This document shows, one piece after another, positions 46,480 to 58,163 of a DNA stretch of 64,000 bases (position 1 is the first letter of the stretch; each line of letters starts with the position of its first letter). The notes beneath the pieces are model-generated. The model had not been told where the DNA came from. It saw only the letters and a program-made list of their open reading frames with translations, and made no database searches. Source of the stretch: Dryomyza anilis (Eukaryota > Arthropoda > Insecta > Diptera > Dryomyzidae); the NCBI GenBank assembly GCA_951804985.1, contig OX638132.1:18023529-18087528 (forward strand). The letters are read 5' to 3'. The position numbers and the translations under genes are program-made.

Positions 46480-47500
46480 ATATTGAAAATAACCATAAAT
46501 CGGATTCTGTCATATCCTGTGATAAAATTTTTAGCATTTTCATGGAATATTTCGGGCATATTTCCGACCTTAGAATACTTTGGGAAGTGTATAGCAGCCC
46601 CAGACACAATTTTTGGCAAAGTCAAGACAGTTAGGAAACACATTTTCGATATAATTAAAACAGACAAAGCTGGAGTTTGTATCAACAGCTGTCTATTTTC
46701 AGCCCGTTTCCAAAATATGCCGTGAATATGCCATTAAAATTCAACAACACTTTTTAACCTGCTATATACTTTGCTAAATATTCTATTTATCTCTGTGTTG
46801 GAAATATGATCGATATATTCCTGGAAAATGCCAGAAATTTTGACTCAGGGCCCGCCCCAGACAAAATTTTTGCCAGGATCGAGGCAGTTCAAAAACATTT
46901 TCTCGGCATATGTCAAACAGACAAAGGCGGAGTTTGTATCAAAAGGTGTCATTCTCAAATATGGCATGAATTTGCCTTTAAAATGACATCAAATTTTACA
47001 ACCAGCTTCCCAAGATATTCCATTTAGCTGTGCGTTTACCGGAAATATGCCCGAAATATTCCAGAAAAATGCCAAATATTTTGTCTCGGAAGTTCAGAAA
47101 CATTTCCTCGACATATTTCAAACAGACAAAGGCGGAGTTTGTATCAAAAGCTGTTTGTTTTCCGCCAGTTCCCCAAATATGGCGTGAATCTGCCTTTAAA
47201 ATGACATCAAATTTTACAACCGGCTTTACACTTCCCCAGATATTCCATTTTACTGTGCGGTTGTCGGAAATATGCCCGAAATATTCCTGAAAAATGCCAA
47301 ACGTTTTGTCTGGGGTGATTTGTAAAAATTTGGGGAATTTTAAGGGCAGATTCATAGCATATTTTGGGAACTGACAGAGAACAGACAGCTTTTGATACAA
47401 ATTTCGCCTTTGTCTGTTACAAATATGTCTACAAAATGTTTCGAAGATGCCTTCTGTGTGAAATAAGCTGGAAATATTCCTGAAAAATGCCAGAGAAGTT
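46480..47500. repeat. Complex tandem repeat, about 200-260 bp unit, last unit inverted
   Basis: The anchor GACAAAGGCGGAGTTTGTAT recurs at about 46663 (diverged), 46921 and 47124. It appears inverted at about 47397-47416 (ATACAAATTTCGCCTTTGTC). A second anchor, CGGAAATATGCCCGAAATAT, occurs at 47040 and 47267, and diverged near 46545. Each unit also has CCAAATATGGCRTGAATYTGCC. Open frames of 80-180 codons on both strands have no domain and arise from the repeat. Related sequence lies at 32590-33110. Confidence 0.75.
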
Positions 47501-48327
47501 GTCTCGCGAATGATCTGCTTATTCATCGTCCTAACATTACTATTTGCTTTTAGAGCACCTTTTCGTACGTGTATTAATTAATATTTCTCTCAATGCCACA
47601 CTAAATGTTACGCCTTCTTTAACTCTACTACAGCTAATATACTATATATCTTGTCTACAAAGCTTCTATTGTTCTTACAACTAAATATATATTTTTTTTT
47701 AGTTTCTTTGTCCCATTATATAAAGTACTCTGTAAAGTTGTTGTCTATTCCATTCACGTATTTTCGCTATTCTTATTTACCGTACTACAATTTCGCACTG
47801 ACATTCTTCAACTGCTACTACTAATAATAATAATGATAATTATTATACTATTATTACATTTCTGCCGTCTATCAATTCAATTATGTTGTCAGTCATTTTC
47901 AATTGAATTCATTATGTGCGATTCAGGAACCAACATTTATGCCGTACTAGTTTATTTATCTGCACCCTTGGATTTCCTTGACTCTTCCAATGTCAGCATT
48001 TAATTAATTATTGCCCTCTGCCAACATCTCGGCGTTTAACAAGCGACAGCAAATTAAATTAACAATTAGTTTGATTAAAATAGCTTTTCTGGCTGTGTGT
48101 GTGTAAATGTGGTTAATTGTATGTGTGATTAAATGTCAACTGTGACAGAAAAACAAAAATACAAAAACGACATCCTAACAACATCGTTATGCGCAATAAC
48201 AACAAGCAAAACTTAACAAAACTATTGTAAACTTAGTCACGTTTTCCTTGCAATAGTTACTTTTTGCAACGTATTTCAACTTTGTTTTGTAATTTTAGTA
48301 TTCTTCTGCTTACTTTTTCATATACTA
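47501..48327 (+). other. Intron 8 segment, no gene seen
   Basis: Mixed composition; 47880-48250 looks single-copy and less AT-rich. Nothing coding is supported. Confidence 0.4.
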
Positions 48328-48876
48328 CACTGAGATAAATTTAAGACAATGGTATATAACACAAAATTTAAACAATTCAATTAAAATTTAAAACAGTTGT
48401 TATAAAATTTTTATTTTTTATTTTAGAAAACAATTCTTATATTATTGATTATTTAATTTATATATATTCAATTTTTTTATTTTTATTTTGATTTTCTTCT
48501 GTTCTCCTTAAGAATTCTATGACATGTACTTACTAAAGCAAATAACGTATTTTACTAACGGCAATCATCTATCAACATTATCCCTATTTTATAAAATTTG
48601 ATCCCTAAAAAAGGGGTTATGAATAATATGGCTGGATGACATCGAACACAAATTGTCTGTACAACGCGTAAATGCTGCCCCTAGATTTATGTTATATCAT
48701 TTCACATTGCATTTCACACCGTGAATGCTGCATACTTTTAGGGTCATGTCATGAATTGTCCATTTTAAAACCAATTTGATTAAATTGATAACAATTTCGT
48801 TTAATTTTAAAACATTAGGTTAAAATTCAGCATTAAACATTAGTTGTAAATTTTAAATTATTCTTTTTTCTCAGTG
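48328..48876. mobile_element. 549-bp MITE with CACTGAG ends and TA duplication
   Basis: It starts CACTGAGATAAATTTAAGAC and ends TTCTTTTTTCTCAGTG, with TA on both outer sides (48326-48327 and 48877-48878), as in Tc1/mariner-type insertions. The body includes CCCTAAAAAAGGGGTTATGA and GCGTAAATGCTGCCCC, shared inverted with 38320-38500. Confidence 0.8.
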
Positions 48877-49000
48877 TATATTCGAGTAGTTCGACCGTAA
48901 GTGGTACATATATATATGACATATCGGTCTTGAAATTTTTAAAATGGCATGTTCAAGTATTACTCCTTTATTTTGGAAAATGAAGCGATAAGTGAGCAGT

Positions 49001-49538
49001 TGGGTCATTCCTCGTCAGATATATCAATCTTGGCTTGATGTCTTCCCATTTTGATGAAATTTTGTGTATGGATAGTGACCGAAACATAAATAATAATTGT
49101 GTACTTAGTTTTTTTGATTTCTCAACTCCAACAAAGTTATGAGAATTTAAACATCATACTACTATAACAGATAATTATTTATATCTCTGTAACTAATTTA
49201 CATATTTTAATGAAGCTAATGGTTTATATAAGCTTTATAATCACGCGTTCAAATAAAAATAACAATTTAAAAAAATAAAATACTTTTAACTTAAACAAAG
49301 TTTAAAAAATGTTCACATTACTGTTACGTGTACGCCCCACTATTTTAAAGTTCAAAAACATTTTTATATTGAAACTCTGGAGTTTTCTCCGCTGATTAAA
49401 AAAATAATTTCAATGGAATCTCACATAGTTTCTGAACTATCAAGTTTTAAAGTTAAATTTCCGATTTTCTCCATACAAAATTCATCAAAATCGGAAGACA
49501 TCGTGCCAACATTGATATTTATGACGTGGAATGACCCA
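49001..49538. mobile_element. 538-bp MITE with TGGGTCATTCC ends
   Basis: The left end TGGGTCATTCCTCGTCAGAT, continuing ATATCAATCTTGGCTTGATGTCTTCCCATTTTGATGAAATTTTG, is mirrored by the right end finishing GACGTGGAATGACCCA. That gives inverted repeats of about 60 bp with roughly 85% identity. The ends resemble, but are not the same as, GGGGCATTCCA of the 15175 element. No clear target duplication beyond GT. Confidence 0.85.
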
Positions 49539-50739
49539 GTTTTTTTTATAAATATAATAACTAAAGACTCCTAAAAACAAACATTTTATAATATCGGTGA
49601 CACAAATGTTTAGTGCGTGGTCTAAGAGCCAAATTGCTGTTTCGCACTATTGCTGGTTCGACTCATCGAGATGGCAACTGAAAAAAAAGAAAATTATGAA
49701 ATTTACTCACTATAACTACTGCCATCTTCTATTATACCTGCCAATAAACTATTCCCACAAATTACATTACCACAGAATGCACCCTCAAGACATCAGCCCC
49801 CAGTCAATTAAAACTTTCTCACTCACTAATTTGCGAGGTATTCGACTTCGAATGCCTGAGAATATCACGTTGTGTAATCATCGGATACAACAAAAAATAA
49901 ATAACTTTTTTCTATTAATTTACGTTGTTGTTATCGTTATTGCATTGTTGCTATTGTTGTGGCAATTATTATAATTGTTCACGTTGTTATAAGTGCCGTC
50001 AAATTGACATGGCTACATCTTGTTGACTTTTTCTTTACGAATATTTGGCACACCATTTCTTTCCACTTCTTCTTTGCTACTCCTTTCTCTCCATCTGCTC
50101 TACCCTTCGATATTCGCTTGCATGGCAAAGGCTTTGGCTGCCTGTAGTGCGGTCTCTTGCCAAGTCACAAGCAAAGGTAACGCAATCAAACAAGTCATTT
50201 AGTTAATGCGCTCCACTAATTGCGTGCCAACATAAATCCCACCCCCCACTTCGGCAGTCCTCAGAACCAATTACAACAAAGAGCTTTCAGACCACTTTCC
50301 GACCGCACATCAGTTTGGCTTAGTTGCCTGCAAAGCGCAAATTTTTCATGTTAAAGTTGCTGGGAAGTGGAAAACTATTACGCTCATTAACTGGACTAAA
50401 AGTTGAATACCAAAAATTAGGAATTGTAAGTAGTACATGGTTGGATTCTAATTTCTCATAGCGCATAAAGGTAAAATATATCAACAAAATTGTTTTACGT
50501 AGTTAGTCATAGCCAACGGCTGCCGTCAAGGGTGCCATAAACAAGGCGCAGTTGACACTTATTGCTGGTGTCGGCCTTGAACTTTGAACAGCCTTCAAAC
50601 CAACAGTTATTATGAGACAAAGTGGGATAAAGTTATTTTTAGGTTAAGGACGTTTCGTTATTTAAGTTAATTTATTTTAAAATTTGAAATATTTGTTAAT
50701 ACACATTTGTAAATTTTTCGACTTTCAAAACTTTTTTAG
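49539..50739 (+). other. Intron 8 segment before the third ACTTTTTAT array, no gene seen
   Basis: 50020-50400 is notably richer in G+C and single-copy-looking (GTGCGGTCTCTTGCCAAGTC at about 50148, CCCACCCCCCACTTCGGCAG at about 50240). It has no splice-flanked frame, so conserved intronic control sequence is possible but unproven. Confidence 0.4.
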
Positions 50740-53361
50740 TACTTTTTATATTTTTTATACTTTTTATACTTTTTATACTTTTTATACTTTTTATACTTTT
50801 TATACTTTTTATACTTTTTATACTTTTTATACTTTTTATACTTTTTATACTTTTTGTACTTTTTATACTTTTTATACTTTTTATACTTTTTATACTTTTT
50901 ATACTTTTTATACTTTTTATACTTTTTATACTTTTTATACTTTTTATACTTTTTATACTTTTTATACTTTTTATACTTTTTATACTTTTTATACTTTTTA
51001 TACTTTTTATACTTTTTATACTTTTTATACTTTTTATACTTTTTATACTTTTTATACTTTTTATACTTTTTATACTTTTTATACTTTTTATACTTTTTAT
51101 ACTTTTTATACTTTTTATACTTTTTATACTTTTTATACTTTTTATACTTTTTATACTTTTTATACTTTTTATACTTTTTATACTTTTTATACTTTTTATA
51201 CTTTTTATACTTTTTATACTTTTTATACTTTTTGTACTTTTTATACTTTTTATACTTTTTATACTTTTTATACTTTTTATACTTTTTATACTTTTTATAC
51301 TTTTTATATTTTTTATACTTTTTATACTTTTTATACTTTTTATACTTTTTATACTTTTTATACTTTTTATACTTTTTATACTTTTTATACTTTTTATACT
51401 TTTTATACTTTTTATACTTTTTATACTTTTTATACTTTTTATACTTTTTATACTTTTTATACTTTTTATACTTTTTATACTTTTTATACTTTTTATACTT
51501 TTTATACTTTTTATACTTTTTATACTTTTTATACTTTTTATACTTTTTATACTTTTTATACTTTTTATACTTTTTATACTTTTTATACTTTTTATACTTT
51601 TTATACTTTTTATACTTTTTATACTTTTTATACTTTTTATACTTTTTATACTTTTTATACTTTTTATACTTTTTATACTTTTTATACTTTTTATACTTTT
51701 TATACTTTTTATACTTTTTATACTTTTTATACTTTTTATACTTTTTATACTTTTTATACTTTTTATACTTTTTATACTTTTTATACTTTTTATACTTTTT
51801 ATACTTTTTATACTTTTTATACTTTTTATACTTTTTATACTTTTTATACTTTTTATACTTTTTATACTTTTTATACTTTTTATACTTTTTATACTTTTTA
51901 TACTTTTTATACTTTTTATACTTTTTATACTTTTTATACTTTTTATACTTTTTATACTTTTTATACTTTTTATACTTTTTATACTTTTTATACTTTTTAT
52001 ACTTTTTATACTTTTTATACTTTTTATACTTTTTATACTTTTTATACTTTTTATACTTTTTATACTTTTTATACTTTTTATACTTTTTATACTTTTTATA
52101 CTTTTTATACTTTTTATACTTTTTATACTTTTTATACTTTTTATACTTTTTATACTTTTTATACTTTTTATACTTTTTATACTTTTTATACTTTTTATAC
52201 TTTTTATACTTTTTATACTTTTTATACTTTTTATACTTTTTATACTTTTTATACTTTTTATACTTTTTATACTTTTTATACTTTTTATACTTTTTATACT
52301 TTTTATACTTTTTATACTTTTTATACTTTTTATACTTTTTATACTTTTTATACTTTTTATACTTTTTATAATTTTTATACTTTTTATACTTTTTATACTT
52401 TTTATACTTTTTATACTTTTTATACTTTTTATACTTTTTATACTTTTTATACTTTTTATACTTTTTATACTTTTTATACTTTTTATACTTTTTATACTTT
52501 TTATACTTTTTATACTTTTTATACTTTTTATACTTTTTATACTTTTTATACTTTTTATACTTTTTATACTTTTTATACTTTTTATACTTTTTGTAATTTT
52601 TATACTTTTTATACTTTTTATACTTTTTATACTTTTTATACTTTTTATACTTTTTATACTTTTTATACTTTTTATACTTTTTATACTTTTTATACTTTTT
52701 ATACTTTTTATACTTTTTATACTTTTTATACTTTTTATACTTTTTATACTTTTTTTACTTTTTATACTTTTTATACTTTTTATACTTATTATACTTTTTA
52801 TACTTTTTATACTTTTTATACTTTTTATACTTTTTATACTTTTTATACTTTTTATACTTTTTATACTTTTTATACTTTTTATACTTTTTATACTTTTTAT
52901 ACTTTTTATACTTTTTATACTTTTTATACTTTTTATACTTTTTATACTTTTTATACTTTTTATACTTTTTATACTTTTTATACTTTTTATACTTTTTATA
53001 CTTTTTATACTTTTTATACTTTATATACTTTTTATTCTTTTTATAGTTTTTATAGTTTTTATACTTTTTATACTTTTTATAATTTTTATACTTTTTATAC
53101 TTTTTATACTTTTTATACTTTTTATACTTTTTATACTTTTTATAATTTTTATACTTTTTATACTTTTTATACTTTTTATACTTTTTATACTTTTTATACT
53201 TTTTATACTTTTTATACTTTTTATACTTTTTATACTTTTTATACTTTTTATACTTTTTATACTTTTTATACTTTTTATACTTTTTATACTTTTTATACTT
53301 TTTATACTTTTTATACTTTTTATACATGTTATACTTTTTATACTTTTTATACTTTATATAA
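50740..53361. repeat. 9-bp tandem array, unit ACTTTTTAT (intron 8, about 290 copies)
   Basis: 2.6 kb, almost perfect. Isolated variants are TTTTTTTAT, ACTTTTTGT and AATTTTTAT, with a more variable patch at 53020-53080 (ACTTTATAT, TCTTTTTAT, AGTTTTTAT). The register is kept throughout, so one frame stays open for 900 codons. This is an artefact, not a gene. It begins after a degenerate TTTTTCGACTTTCAAAACTTTTTTAGT stretch. Confidence 0.98.
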
Positions 53362-54421
53362 CTTTGATGGTTTATTATTTTTATAAGTAAAGTATTTCAT
53401 ATTTTTTAAATGTTATACTTTTTTTATTGAAATAGTTTATAGCAACGCATGCTTTCTTTTGTGAACTGTACGCATATGAGTGTTTATCCCATGAGCCTTG
53501 TTCCAATTCCCTAAATTCACTTACAACACACTCACACACTTCCATATATCTGCACAAATTGAAATAAATATGAGCTTTTATGCAAATAAGTAAATGGCAC
53601 CCAGCAGGCGGGACCCACTTTCATTTGACCTTCATCACTGAAAGAGCCGGGAGACAATGGCCAAGTTATAACAGTTTGCTAACTGTCAACTTAAACTAGG
53701 CCACAATAAATTGAAACAATAAAATATAGTAAAAAAACTGAACAAGGACAACTACAATATTTTATGCAAGAACGCATAGTGGCGACAATAATAATACAAA
53801 TATCAAACAAACCATGGGGCGTATGAGTAACAAATTGCAATACGGAATTTTACAGAGGTTCACATTAATTTTTATTCAGATTTTTTTTTCATTTTGCCAT
53901 ATAAGTGCAGTATTATGGTGTATATTCCATAGCCAATCAAGTGCATTTTAATGAGAAAAATATTTAAATAAAAATAAATACTTTTTATTGCTTTCTTCAA
54001 ATTTTACTTAATACGTTTTTAATGACTTGATATTTGCTTGTTAATATATATAACTATAATATGAAGTAAAGTTGATATTTGCTTGTTAATACATATAACT
54101 ATAATATGAAGTAAAGTGGTGTTTTTAGTAAAAAAATAAATTTAATGTGAATTGAATGTGATTGAATTTTAAGAAAAAAATGAATTTTATAGTGAAAATT
54201 TTAATTTTATTGAAAAATTGATTTTATAGTGAAAATTAGTATTTTTAGTGAAAAATTGTATTTTAAAATAAAAATAAATTTTTATCTAAAAATTTTTATT
54301 TATATTGAAAATTTTAATTTTTATTGAAAATTTTAATTTGTTTAGTGAAAATTGGTACTTTAAAACTAAATTTTAAGTGATATAGTAAAAATTTAATTTT
54401 TAGTGAAAAATTTAATTTGTA
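53362..54421 (+). other. Intron 8 segment, no gene seen
   Basis: 53440-53830 is single-copy-looking and less AT-rich, with an octamer-like ATGCAAAT at about 53580. 54000-54115 has a direct repeat of GATATTTGCTTGTTAATA-ATATAACTATAATATGAAGTAAAGT (two copies, about 60 bp apart). 54120-54420 is a degenerate AGTGAAAATTTTAATTTT-type repeat. No gene. Confidence 0.5.
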
Positions 54422-54642
54422 CACCCAGAAAAAAATACTATATAAATAATAGTTTTTTTACTATTAAAAATAGTTAATAGGATAAATTATTATTTTAATC
54501 GGAAAATACTATTAAATACTAGAAAATACCATGACATTGCCATTGAGTTTATATGAAAAGATTTATTTTTTGTATACTATTATATCAATAATTGTTCTAT
54601 TGACCAATTTTAATGGGATTTGAGGGAATTTTTTTCTGGGTG
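54422..54642 (+). mobile_element. MITE, CACCCAGAAAAAA family, with TA duplication (best copy)
   Basis: The ends CACCCAGAAAAAAATAC and TTTTTTTCTGGGTG are inverted repeats, and TA lies outside both (54420-54421 and 54643-54644). The 221-bp non-coding body includes ATAGTTTTTTTACTATTAAA, CCATGACATTGCCATTGA and TTGTTCTATTGACCAATTTTAATGGGATT. The TA target fits a Tc1/mariner-type parent. Confidence 0.88.
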
Positions 54643-54775
54643 TAGTGAAAAATTGAATTTTAATGAAAATTTAAATTTCAGTGAATAATTGAATATATAG
54701 TGAAAATTTGAATGTTCAGTTAAGAATTAAATTTTAAAGAAATATTGATTTCTTAGTGAAATTTATCCTATTAAT
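54643..54775 (+). repeat. Degenerate AGTGAAAATTTGAATTTT-type repeat
   Basis: Continuation on the far side of the MITE of the roughly 18-20 bp degenerate repeat (A)GTGAAAA-TT-AATTTT seen at 54120-54420. The MITE therefore inserted into an existing minisatellite. Confidence 0.5.
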
Positions 54776-56337
54776 ATAATAAATCTGTTTGTTCGTTTGT
54801 ACGTTTGTACGTTTGTTCCGCTTCTCCGTCTAAACGGCTGATCCGATTTTCTTGAAATTTTTACCACAGATGCGGTATGGTCTGGAAGGAATGATAGGCT
54901 ATATATGGGCGGGATTGGACAAAGAGGCGTGGCACCTCCCATACAACCTAAAGTTTCAATACGATATAACTCGGCACTTTCACCAGCTACGAACATGAAA
55001 CCAAAAACTCAAATCAAAAAAAAAAAATTAAAAACAAAAAAGAAAAAGCACAAAACAAAAGCAAAAATACAAAAACAAAACCAATCACATAAAACCACAA
55101 TCCAAACTAAATGAAAAACAAAAAAAGGAAAGAAAAAGAAAAACAGACTCGCCACACTAAAACTAACCAAACTAAAACTCACCACACTATAATTCACCAC
55201 ACTAAAACTCACTACACTAAAATTCACCACACTAAAACACACCACACTTACACTCACCACACCAAAACTCACGACACTAAAACTCACCACACTAGAACTT
55301 ACGACACTAAAACTCACCACACAAAAACTCACCACACTAAAACTCACCACACTAAAACTCACCACACTAAAACTCACCACACTAAAACTCACCACACAAA
55401 AATTCAACACATTAAAATTCACCACACTAAAACCCACCACACTAAAATTTCACCACACTATAACTCACCACACTAAAATTTCACCACATTAAAACTCACC
55501 ACACTAAAACTCACTACACTCAAATGTCGCCACACTAAAACTCATCGCACTAAAATTCACCACACTAAAACTCACCATACTTAAACTCACCACACCAAAA
55601 CTCACCATACTAAAACTCACCACACTAAAACTCACCACACCAAAACTCACCACACTAAAACTCACCACACAAAAATTCAACACACTGAAATTCACCACAC
55701 TTAAACTCACCACACTAAAATTTCACCACACTAAAACTCACTACACTTAAATTTCACCACATTAAAATTCACCACACTAAAACTCACCACATTAAAACTC
55801 ACTACACTCATATTTCGCCAAACTAAAACTCACCACACTAAAACTCACCGCACTAAAATTCACCACACTAAAACCCACCACACTATAATTAACCACACTA
55901 AAACTCACCTCACTAAAGTTCACTACACTAAAACTCACCACAATAAAATTCATCACATTAAAATTCATCGCACTAAAACTCACCACAATAAAATTCACCC
56001 TAAAATTCACCACATTAAATCTCGCAACACTAAAACCCACCACACTATAATTCACTAAAACTCACCACACCGAAACTCACCACATTAAAACCCACCACAC
56101 TACAACTTCTACTGGGAAAAACTCTACGGGGAAGAATTCTACGGGAAAGAATTCTACCGGGAACAATTATTCGGGAGAATTATTATTTGGTTACCACATC
56201 TATAAAACCAATAAACAACTTCAACAGCTAAGCACGGGCCCCTCATATAAATAATAAATGTTTTTAATATTAATAAAATCGCTCCAAATCTTTGAATTCA
56301 GAAAATCTTGGCACGAGTCGTGCACGGGTCCAGCTAG
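54776..56337 (+). mobile_element. Non-autonomous Helitron, complete
   Basis: It starts TCCTATTAATATAATAAATC after a host A and ends CTAG (56334-56337) before a host T. Ten bases upstream of CTAG lies the perfect hairpin GCACGAGTCGTGC (56311-56323). A 5' TC, a 3' hairpin plus CTRR and an A|T insertion site are the signature of Helitrons. The interior has a TTTGTACGTTTGTACGTTTG stretch, ATGGGCGGGATTGGACAAAG, ATAACTCGGCACTTTCACCA, a 15-bp minisatellite and a run of CTACGGGGAAGAATTCTACG units. There is no Rep/helicase frame. Confidence 0.88.
55152..56102 (+). repeat. 15-bp minisatellite inside the Helitron, unit ACTAAAACTCACCAC
   Basis: About 62 imperfect copies (AACTC/AATTC, ACTAAAA/ACACAAAA variants, occasional ACTATAATTCACCAC). 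One- to two-base indels break the register. It is the same unit and orientation as 58486-59030. Confidence 0.95.
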
Positions 56338-57312
56338 TATGTAATAAGTAAGTGAACAATTTAATAGTGTAAATTTAAATTTTTAGTCAAACCTTTAATT
56401 TTAAATGAAAAATAGATTTTTTTTTTTAAAAATTTATGTTTAGGAAATAATTTAAAATAAATAATAATTTAAATAAATAAATAAAAAAAAAATTAAATTT
56501 TCGGGAAATATTTAATTATTGATGAAAAATTCAGTTTAAACAAGAGCAATAATATATTTTTTTATTTTATTTTACTATCTCTCACAGTGAAATAACTACA
56601 AATGTAATTATTTTATGTACATTTTTGATATGTTGTTTTTTATACACTAGTTTCTTTTTTTGGTGAAAATACTAACCAATTATAAGAATGTGTTAGGAAC
56701 GCGTTTTAAGCCATTCACTTGAATTGAACATATATTGAATATATGCAGTGTACTCACAAAGCATGTGTATAGTAAAACAATAGTGTTTTAACTACGAGTG
56801 CACCAAGCACTACTACTACATAAAGCATAGTTTAAAAATTATGAATATTTTTATTAACAGAAATAGGTATTAAAATTAAAACAGAAGTTTAATTTAATAT
56901 TTAATTAACTGACCATTCTTTGCAAGTAATTTTAATACAATAATAGAACTATTATTTACTGCACTCGATACACTCATTGGTATTCTATGCAGTTTCTACT
57001 GTTTATTTTTTGATTTTACAAAACAACACACTTATTCTAAAAACTCATGCAGTGCACATGTTTTGCTTTGAAGCGAACGAGTACAGTGCAGAGTTTAATC
57101 TATTATTTCCCCTTCCAATTATATAAGTCGATCAAGCAGTGTGCACTGAAGTAGTGTGCACTACATTAAGTGATGAAGCGAATGCATCCATGCAGATATT
57201 TAATTAATACACAACACTGTTGTGAATGGCATACCACACATTTTTACAATTTTTTTATTGTAATTTGTTCGTGTAACTAAGTCTAATATAATTTCACATT
57301 TTCTTATTTCAG
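56338..57312 (+). other. End of intron 8, no gene seen
   Basis: AT-rich to about 56700. From 56740 to 57240 the word AGTGCA / TGCACT and relatives recur many times (GAGTGCACCAAGCACTACTA, TGCAGTGCACATG, CAGTGTGCACTGAAGTAGTGTGCACTA), forming partly self-complementary blocks just upstream of exon 9. TTCTTATTTCAG is the exon-9 acceptor. Confidence 0.5.
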
Positions 57313-57472
57313 AATCAAATCATTCAGCATAATCAGCGGGCAGGAGTCATCGTCAGCAGTGGCGATCTTGCACTACAGGGCGTGACGCGACACCAGGCCG
57401 GCAACTATACCTGCACCGCCTCGAATGTGGAGGGCGACGGCGACAGCAATGTGGTACAGCTCAAAGTGATGT
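57313..57472 (+). CDS. Sidestep-like exon 9 of window (second half of Ig4)
   Basis: The acceptor is TTCTTATTTCAG and the donor is GTAAGTA. It reads NQIIQHNQRAGVIVSSGDLA, then LQGVTRHQAGNYTCTASNVE and GDGDSNVVQLKVM, leaving one base (phase 1). It has the D/H-Q-A-G-x-Y-x-C closing motif and an NYT sequon. The next exon should begin with two bases completing a codon and encode Ig5. I find no convincing candidate before 64000. Confidence 0.95.
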
Positions 57473-58084
57473 GTAAGTATTTGATGTAGAGTGTGCAAAA
57501 AAATAAAAAAAACTGTTTGTCTTCAAATTTCTGAAACATTATTCATGTCCTTAACGTGAGCTTTAATTTGCATGTGTTGAATTGTATGAGAGTACCTAAC
57601 ACAATGCCAAGCAATATACATGATGTGCGTGAGTTACGCGCACGCATACGTGTCACGCAAGCACACTTGTATAAAGAGTCATATTTTAAAACCTTTTCCT
57701 TTATATATTTGCAAAACTCATTGACACGAATATAAAGCGTCATTAAACGCATTATAAAGTCAAAGTTTAAAATAATATTTTTTTTTGTTTATAAAAATGC
57801 AAAAAAAGTGTAAACAATTTTAATTAATATTTCATGCTATACCAAACAATTACATGAAGAAAAAATATATTTATCGACCGTATTTATTTATCACTCAATA
57901 TTAAAGAATTTACCACATATATGCCGCAATGGAAGTTGTTTTCATAAAAGTAAACATGATATATATTTTAATACAAATTTTGTGATGAAAAAAAAATGTA
58001 AATAAAAATAAATTTTTTAATATGCAACATTTTAATGTGAACTTTTGAGTAAAATTTTAAACGAAAAATGTGAAGCGCATACAA
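57473..58084 (+). other. Start of intron 9, no gene seen
   Basis: AT-rich with no exon or bounded repeat; its last base is the A preceding the second Helitron. Confidence 0.45.
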
Positions 58085-58125
58085 TCTGTATATATAAAAC
58101 TCTTGGTCCGTCTGTCAGTCTGTCG

Positions 58126-58163
<38 letters not shown>

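Larger units (their letters stand above)
2712..57472 (+). other. Sidestep-family Ig cell-surface receptor gene (partial, nine exons)
   Basis: Joining nine exons gives about 408 residues with four Ig domains in order. Ig1 is in exons 1-3 (cysteine in IKCDV, tryptophan in VVWYKN, closing DAGNFRC). Ig2 is in exons 4-5 (VTCVV, VTWLMN, AVYTCQAS). Ig3 is in exons 6-7 (MECQAIG, ITWWMG, LSCRATN). Ig4 is in exons 8-9 (FECKVHA, VVWKHN, NYTCTAS). The text around DTRGAHAG, SHWRDEE and PPQQPNIFNERR matches what I recall of the Drosophila Side / Side-II to Side-VIII family. Those single-pass receptors for Beaten-path proteins act in motor axon guidance and synaptic partner choice. Intron phases after exons 1-9 are 2,0,1,1,1,0,1,0,1, so phase-1 introns fall at the domain borders as in other Ig genes. 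N-glycosylation sequons occur in exons 1 (NSS), 5 (NLS, NIT), 7 (NVS) and 9 (NYT). The start codon with signal peptide, and the part beyond Ig4, are outside the window. The paralog cannot be decided without alignment. Confidence 0.87.

Noticed and set aside
46996..47526. 176-codon minus-strand frame
   Set aside because: It lies wholly in the complex tandem repeat, its translation repeats itself with the DNA unit, and other frames there are open too.
50684..53386. 900-codon open frame over the ACTTTTTAT array, and similar frames at 31043-31876 and 35392-37131
   Set aside because: Same artefact of a period divisible by three. Variants in the array are random with respect to reading frame.
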